Source: Bradysia coprophila
Lineage: Eukaryota > Arthropoda > Insecta > Diptera > Sciaridae
Reading direction: 5' to 3'
NCBI RefSeq assembly: GCF_014529535.1
Contig: NW_023503374.1
Span: 6,634,001-6,698,000 of the forward strand
Length of the DNA stretch: 64,000 nucleotides
A model generated the notes under the pieces. The model saw only the letters and a program-made list of their open reading frames with translations, searched no databases and had not been told where the DNA came from. Shown here in pieces: positions 58,306-64,000 of the stretch. Position numbers and translations under genes: made by a program. How positions within the stretch are numbered: position 1 is the stretch's first letter; each line of letters begins with the position of its first letter.

Positions 58306-60517
58306 ATCACAAAGTTACACAGAAAAACAGTTTCGCATGCAAATTGAATATAAATATTAGGATACGAAACACAACACTTTACTTGATTTTAATTCACGTA
58401 CAGTGACATTGTGTCATGTTGTTGATGATAATAAACATCAGCTGTTAAGAAGTGTGTTCACCTTTCAGTACTGACATAAGTTCACTTTATAGAAATGAAA
58501 GTTTATTTTTGATCATTTCTCTTATCGACAACAATGACAAAATAAATTGATTTAACGCTCTGATCTGGGTAATAAATATTGTTTAGCAAAAGGTATGTGT
58601 TACAGAAATAAGAATACTTTCAATACGTTAATCAAGTCAAGTCAATTAATACTTCATTAGACCATAGCACTGCTCCCAGCATTATAACATTAACACCAAA
58701 TTAACAAATTTGGCGGTCTCGACAAAAGGTTTAACTGTGAAACAATTCAGAAATCTCATACAATTTTAACTGTCAGAAACGTCTAGAAATTTCAGATCCT
58801 ACATAGAACTGTGCGCCGGCCACGCCAGCCGATTTTAGGATCAGCCGGTAGTCGCCGCTGATACACTCTCAGCCGCCATTAGCCGACGTTTGGTTAGCGG
58901 CTGTATCGGCTGAAATCCTCATCAAAGTCTTTTGAAGAAATGGTCGAGAAACATTCAAGTCTTCAACACGTCAGACAGACGTAGATCAGAAAATGAGGGC
59001 GACCGTGAGATTCACTATTTACTATAACTTGCTGGAGGGCAATATCGATTTTTTGTAAGAACTATGCTAAGGAAATGTCGACACTTTCAATGTTGGCAAA
59101 AAGAATACTGTCTACCCTGATGACTAGTAGCAAAAGAAAATTTTTCATTGCTGGATTAGTAGAAAGTCGAGCCTTTTGCTAAGCAATGCTAACAATTTTT
59201 TTGTTCATACAAAACAACTATGACTTTAGTAAAAACATCGTTAAAAAAATTTTCTGTTATACGTGCCGTGCCGGTACCACATCAAAGAACTTATCCTCTG
59301 TGAAATCTCCAAACAGGTCAAGTTCAGGTTCGAAACTCAATTCAATTTAGGTCTGAACATTCTCTTCTACATCACTAACATGTATATCAAAGAGCAACCT
59401 TCCTCTACAAATTACGCCACTTTCGACGAACTTCCATAAATTGAGTTTTTGAAAACTTTTGAATCTTTTATTCAGTTATATCGATTTAGCCGCCGACGCC
59501 GCCGACGCCGACTTATTTTTTGACGTAGCCGGCCGCCGATACCCACCGGCGTCAAATTATCCGCCGACCTCATCGGCTGAGACCGGCGCACAGTTCTAAT
59601 CCTACATAAAGTAAAAATGTGATATTCCTTATTTTTTGTAACTATACACTCCCCAGAAGTAAACGATTTCCTTCCAATTTATCCAAGTCCTTTAGTTTTT
59701 CTAACAAAGATGAATTAACAATAGAATATACTGAAGTTATTCCATATCTATCACATATATCTCTGCATGCATAACATGCATAAGAATGTCCCAACAAGCT
59801 CAAATTCTAACAAACAGAACAGTAGACGATCTCCCCTAACCCGATTTTTTTATAGGAAACGAACTGTAGATATACTGTAAGGTAGAGGTAGCTTTTTTTA
59901 TAAAAAAAATAGTTTTGGTAACATCATCTCATTCCTGACGATGGCCCCTGAAAGATTTTGTTTACACTCTATTTTAAAATAAAATAGAGATGAACTGTCG
60001 AGATCATTGAAACTTGCGGGCCGAAACGGTAGTCTTTAGGGAAGTTTCGGTTAGGGATAGGTGGTTGGGAACGATGGTGAGGTTCAAAAAATGTTAAAAA
60101 CATTTTCACCGTAAAGATGTAATGTGATTTTAACGTTCATTATAATATTACCGCGCAAAATGAACTTCTTGCCAATAGAACCATTAGAGTTTATCCAAGA
60201 AAAAGTTCGTATAATGCATAGGGAAAGGAATTCTATTATTTAATTTTATCACAAGTATTTAATTTTGAACTCTGGCCTTTGATGAGACCATTATACTTTC
60301 ACAAGTTTATGATCGAATCGGAGTTGCCATTTCCAACCAACAGGCCCGAATCGAACTCTAAAAAAAAGTATGGACGCCAAGCTACCACCCTAGAGTAGGA
60401 ATTTCGCTCGGCGCGAGATTCCATTTTTCACTATATAAACGTAGGAATCTCGCGCCCATACGGTGTTCCTAGCAACCGCTACTACGTATAAACTGTACAT
60501 CCTTTTTAACTATGTTT
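58306..60517. other. intergenic, with an hAT-like element
   Basis: Apart from the GC-rich element at 58804-59598 I see no gene. GGCGCGAGATTCC and its exact inverse near 60416-60456 form a 13-bp hairpin just before the retrotransposon. Confidence 0.5.
58804..59598. mobile_element. hAT-like non-autonomous element, GC-rich
   Basis: Ends are TAGAACTGTGCGCCGG (58804-58819) and its inverse CCGGCGCACAGTTCTA (59583-59598). Exactly ATCCTACA flanks both sides (58796-58803 and 59599-59606), an 8-bp target duplication typical of the hAT superfamily. Subterminal regions are rich in GCCGAC, CGGCTGA and their inverses. No transposase frame in 795 bp. Confidence 0.88.
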
Positions 60518-60528
60518 AAAAGGAAATG
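60518..60528 (+). repeat. target site duplication, left copy
   Basis: AAAAGGAAATG; identical to 63983-63993 and directly bordering the retrotransposon. Confidence 0.85.
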
Positions 60529-63500
60529 GGGTGTCAAAGGGTGTTTCACGCGCATCGTAGTACTCCTTATGTACCATAGCATCTGTTCACCAACTCCTAC
60601 ATCCTATCCTACCCGTGGTGACACCTGTTATAGTGAGCAACCCCATGACCCATGTCAGGTAACCAACCCTGATGTAGTAGTGTGGGTCACTTAGCATAAG
60701 GATGAGGGGGGCTGTCTTCGGGTAGTATCTTAACGCTACGTATAGAGAGGGTCGGAGACAGCTGGGCACTATCAAGATGGGATAGCGGCCTAGTATGGTG
60801 GCGGATGATCTCAACAGCAAGAGACAACGGCAGCATACACAATCCTAGTCAGTTGGATTACCATCAAAAACAAATTGGTCCTCCGATGAAGAGGGGGTTT
60901 GAGCCGAGGCTTGCGACCTGGCTCTGAGACACATGACTGCGAGCGATTGTGGAAAAACGATTGCAACGAAAGGAAGATTGCTCGGATTGCTCGAGGCTTT
61001 CGGTAACGACCCGGAAACGCCTAAAGGACATGAGAATTGGATCCTGGAATGTAAGATGTCAGACTTACAGGCCAGGAGGATTGATGAAACTGACAAATGA
61101 ACTGAAGAAAGCCAAAGTCGACATTGCTGCTATTCAAGAGAGCGGTTACAATCAAAATGCACAAGCTTCCCGCTTCAATGGCTATACCACATTTCATAGC
61201 AGCAACAGTCGAGACCATGTACTTGGTACTGCCTTCATGGTAGCCACAAAAAAGGAACATCTGGTACTGGACTTCCGAAAGGTCAACGAGCGCCTATGCG
61301 TGTTACGTCTGAAAGGCCGTTTCAAAAACTACTCCGTGATAAACGTACACGCACCTCATAATGAATCGGTGGAGGGTGATAAGGACGATTATTATGAAGC
61401 GCTTGCAAGAGCCTACGATGAATTACCGGCACGCGATATTAAAATCGTTATAGGAGATTTCAACGCCAAAGTAGGCAAAGAGGAAGTGTACAGACCAACA
61501 ATAGGAAGGTACAGTCTGCATGAAAATACGAATGAGAACGGTCAGCGTATGATTTTCTTCGCTGCCGAAAGGAACCTGGTTGTGAAAAGTACTTTCCATA
61601 AACATAAAAGCAGACACCTGGCTACCTGGAAGTATCCCAATGACAATTTGCCAGCAAATCAGATTGACCATCTACTGATTAGCGGGCGGCACCTCACCGA
61701 CGTCATTGACGTCAAATCATGTTGGAAAGCAAATGTCGACTCTGATCATTATCTGGTTGTGTCAACGTTGAGAGCACATCTAGCCCGGTTTCATAATGGA
61801 CGTAGTGAAACTGTGAGGCGTTTTGCGGTGGAGAAATTAAAGGATACACGGATAGCGGAGACGTTTGCTGATAACATTAGTACAAAGCTTCAACAATTAC
61901 GACAAGCTCAGCCAGGCGACACTCCTCCCGAATGGCTATCGGTGAGTGATGTGATTAAGCATCAGGAAGCAATCGACACCTTAGGATATCAGAGGCCTAA
62001 TGATTTTAAGACCTGGTTTGACGCAGAATGTGCTGATGTTACAGATCGTAAAAATGCTGCACGAATTGAGAAGGAATCGGCGAGAACTAGAGAACGGAAA
62101 ACGGAAGCGGATCAGCGCTACAAAGATCTGAGGAGGGAGGAAAAGCGCTTGCACCGGTACAAGAAAAAGGAACTTGAAGAAAGGACGCTTCTTCAGTTGG
62201 AAAGATTATGTAGTGCAAACGAATCACGGAAGTTCTACAAACGAATAAACAACCAAAGAAGAGGCTTCAATTCTCGAATGACTATCTGCAGAGCAGTCGA
62301 CGGCACTTTGCTTACAGCAAAACATGATGTCCTGGAACGATTCAAGGAACATTTCAGTGCTCTGTTAAACGGGGATGTTGAAGACGGCAATGCTACCGAT
62401 GATTCTTTTCTCAACGACGACGGTCGTATCGTGTCAGCACCAACATTGGAGGAAGTCTCAGCAGCAATCTCCTCACTCAAAAACAACAAAGCTTCAGGTC
62501 CGGATAATATACCAGCGGAACTGCTGAAAATGGGTGGTGAGGAATTGGCTAAGGTGATTTATGAATTAGTCGAGCGAATATGGAACAACGAATCGTTACC
62601 GGATCAGTGGTTAGAGGGTGCCATTTTACCTCTGCACAAGAAAGGTGACAGGATGATTTGCGAAAACTACCGTGGTATTGCTTTGCTTAACACGGCGTAC
62701 AAGGTTTTTGCTCGAGTGCTATTCGTTAGACTAAATCCACGGGCTGAGGCAGTCATTGGAGATTATCAAGGCGGATTCAGACGAGATCGCTCAACAACTG
62801 ACCAAATATTCAACCTTCGTCTGATTCTGCAAAAAGGCAGGGAATTTCAAGTCCGGACTTACCATTTTCATCGACTTCAAGCAAGCCTACGATAGGACCA
62901 AGCGTAGGGAATTGTATGTTGCGATGAAGGAGCTGGGCTTCGAAACAAAACTGATTCGTCTTGTGAAAGCGACATTGGAGGGCACCAGATGTCGTGTCAA
63001 GGTGCAAAATGACTTGTCTGACGTTTTTGCTGTAAGGGAAGGGCTGAAACAGGGCGACGCACTGTCTTGCCTGCTCTTCAATTTGGCTTTGGAAATCGCA
63101 ATGAGACGTGCTGGTATCCAAACCAACAAAACACTGGTGAGTGGATCAGTTCAAGTTCTGGGCTTTGCAGATGACTTGGATCTTGCCAGTCGTACACATG
63201 CAGCAGCGGTAGACACTTTCACAAATCTGAAAATCCAAGCGGAGAGAATGGGTTTGATGATCAACGAATCGAAAACCAAGTATATGAAGGCCGAACCCAA
63301 TACGGTTGCCAATCAACAAGGGGACGTGATAAGCATTGGAGAGTACAACCTCGAGGTAGTCGAAGAATTCATCTACCTTGGAGCGCTGATTCGTTCGGAT
63401 GGCGATAATACACCTGAAATCCAAAGTCGAATCATGGCGGCAAGCAGATGCTATTACGGTCTAATCAAACATTTACGCTCAAAGTTGATATCGAAGAAAA

Positions 63501-63982
63501 CGAAGTGCCAAGTTTACAAAACGCTCATTCGTCCAGTTCTGATCTATGGATGCGAATCTTGGACGGTGAAGAGAAGTGATGAACAGTTGCTCCTAACGTT
63601 CGAGCGTAAGGTCCTTCGTACTATTTTCGGAGCGATGCGTGAAGGCGAAAGGTGGCGGCGACGATACAACTTTGAATTGAAACGTGATTTTGGCGAGCCG
63701 GATATTGTGGCAGTGGTGCAAGTCCAACGGTTGAGGTGGGCAGGACATGTAGCACGCATGGACAGGAACAGAGCCCCCTCAATGTTATTCCGAAATGATC
63801 CAGAAGGGCGAAGAGGAGTAGGACGCCCTAAAATATGATGGATAGATGGTGTCGAATCAGATCTTCGGGCGCTGGGAATAAGAGGTTGGCAAAGTGCAGC
63901 GAATGACCGGGCACGCTGGAACCGGATTCTCGACCAGGCCAAGGCCCACAAGTGGCTGTAGCGCCGGTAAAGTAAAGTAAGT
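60529..63982 (+). mobile_element. full-length RTE-type non-LTR retrotransposon
   Basis: A 3454-bp insertion bounded by an exact 11-bp duplication. It has a 5' leader of about 0.5 kb, one coding region for endonuclease plus reverse transcriptase, and a TAAAG-type short repeat at the 3' end. Size, domain order and tail are typical for the RTE clade. Confidence 0.88.
61030..63961 (+). pseudogene. RTE endonuclease-reverse transcriptase, mutated
   Basis: Domain order: apurinic-type endonuclease (from MRIGSWNVR, with IQESG, VINVHAPH, GDFNAKVG, SDHYLV), a Lys/Arg/Glu-rich linker, and reverse transcriptase (KASGPDNIPAELL, LPLHKKGD, NYRGIALL, QGGFRRDRSTTDQ, IDFKQAYD, LKQGDALS, catalytic FADD at about 63165). 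The C-terminal domain follows (WAGHVARM, GRPK). The frame is broken by a one-base shift between about 62840 and 62870. A TGA at 63836-63838 replaces a sense codon, after which the same frame stays open to a TAG at 63959. All else is intact, so the copy is young but dead. An in-frame GTG-led extension begins at 60949, but the first ATG is 61030. Confidence 0.88.
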
Positions 63983-63993
63983 AAAAGGAAATG
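63983..63993 (+). repeat. target site duplication, right copy
   Basis: AAAAGGAAATG, identical to 60518-60528. Confidence 0.85.
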
Positions 63994-64000
63994 ACAAACA

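Noticed and set aside
60587-60820. 77-codon minus-strand frame in the retrotransposon leader
   Set aside because: It lies inside the RTE 5' leader with no homology I can see.

Overview
The window looks like nuclear DNA from a dipteran insect. It is AT-rich, most introns are 50-70 nt with clean GT-AG borders, and there is a small cluster of DUF1091 secreted-protein genes, a family expanded in flies. An RTE-type retrotransposon and many MITE or foldback elements lie between the genes. A lower dipteran such as a fungus gnat is my inference from the overall character, not something a single gene proves.

Layout, left to right. 1-6.3 kb: non-coding, with a 1.1 kb terminal-inverted-repeat element. 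6.3-10.7 kb (+): most of a mucin-like, SEA-domain, single-pass membrane protein. 10.9-13.25 kb (-): a 12-finger C2H2 protein whose 3' end overlaps that of the preceding gene. 13.6 kb (+): a small RING protein. 15.9-33.2 kb (-): a complete ZCCHC4 (28S rRNA m6A methyltransferase) gene, whose exons 2 and 3 are separated by an intron of about 15.6 kb. That intron contains three DUF1091 genes (-), a leucine-rich-repeat membrane protein (+), a secreted cysteine-rich orphan (-), the GPI mannosyltransferase PIGZ (+), a 5'-truncated retroelement and several MITEs.

33.5-39 kb (+): a small coiled-coil protein divergent from ZCCHC4, a 313-aa protein with an HExxH zinc-protease signature, and an orphan two-exon gene. 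39.9-43.3 kb (-): C1QBP/p32 and an ERI1/Snipper-like 3'-5' exonuclease. 43.7-51.1 kb (+): NSL3 (KANSL3), a subunit of the NSL histone acetyltransferase complex, divergent from the exonuclease gene. 54.5-57.0 kb (+): an ammonium transporter of the fungal MEP type, which is not the type I know from insects and is the best candidate here for horizontal transfer. 57.1-58.3 kb (-): an eight-finger C2H2 protein. 58.8-59.6 kb: a GC-rich hAT-like element with an exact 8-bp target duplication. 60.5-64.0 kb (+): a full-length but mutated RTE retrotransposon with an exact 11-bp target duplication.

The genes do not form one pathway. They are ordinary housekeeping genes (rRNA modification, GPI anchors, mitochondrial matrix, RNA decay, chromatin) mixed with lineage-specific secreted or membrane genes. 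The exon models below were built by hand from splice sites and reading-frame phase. Every complete model has a total length divisible by three.
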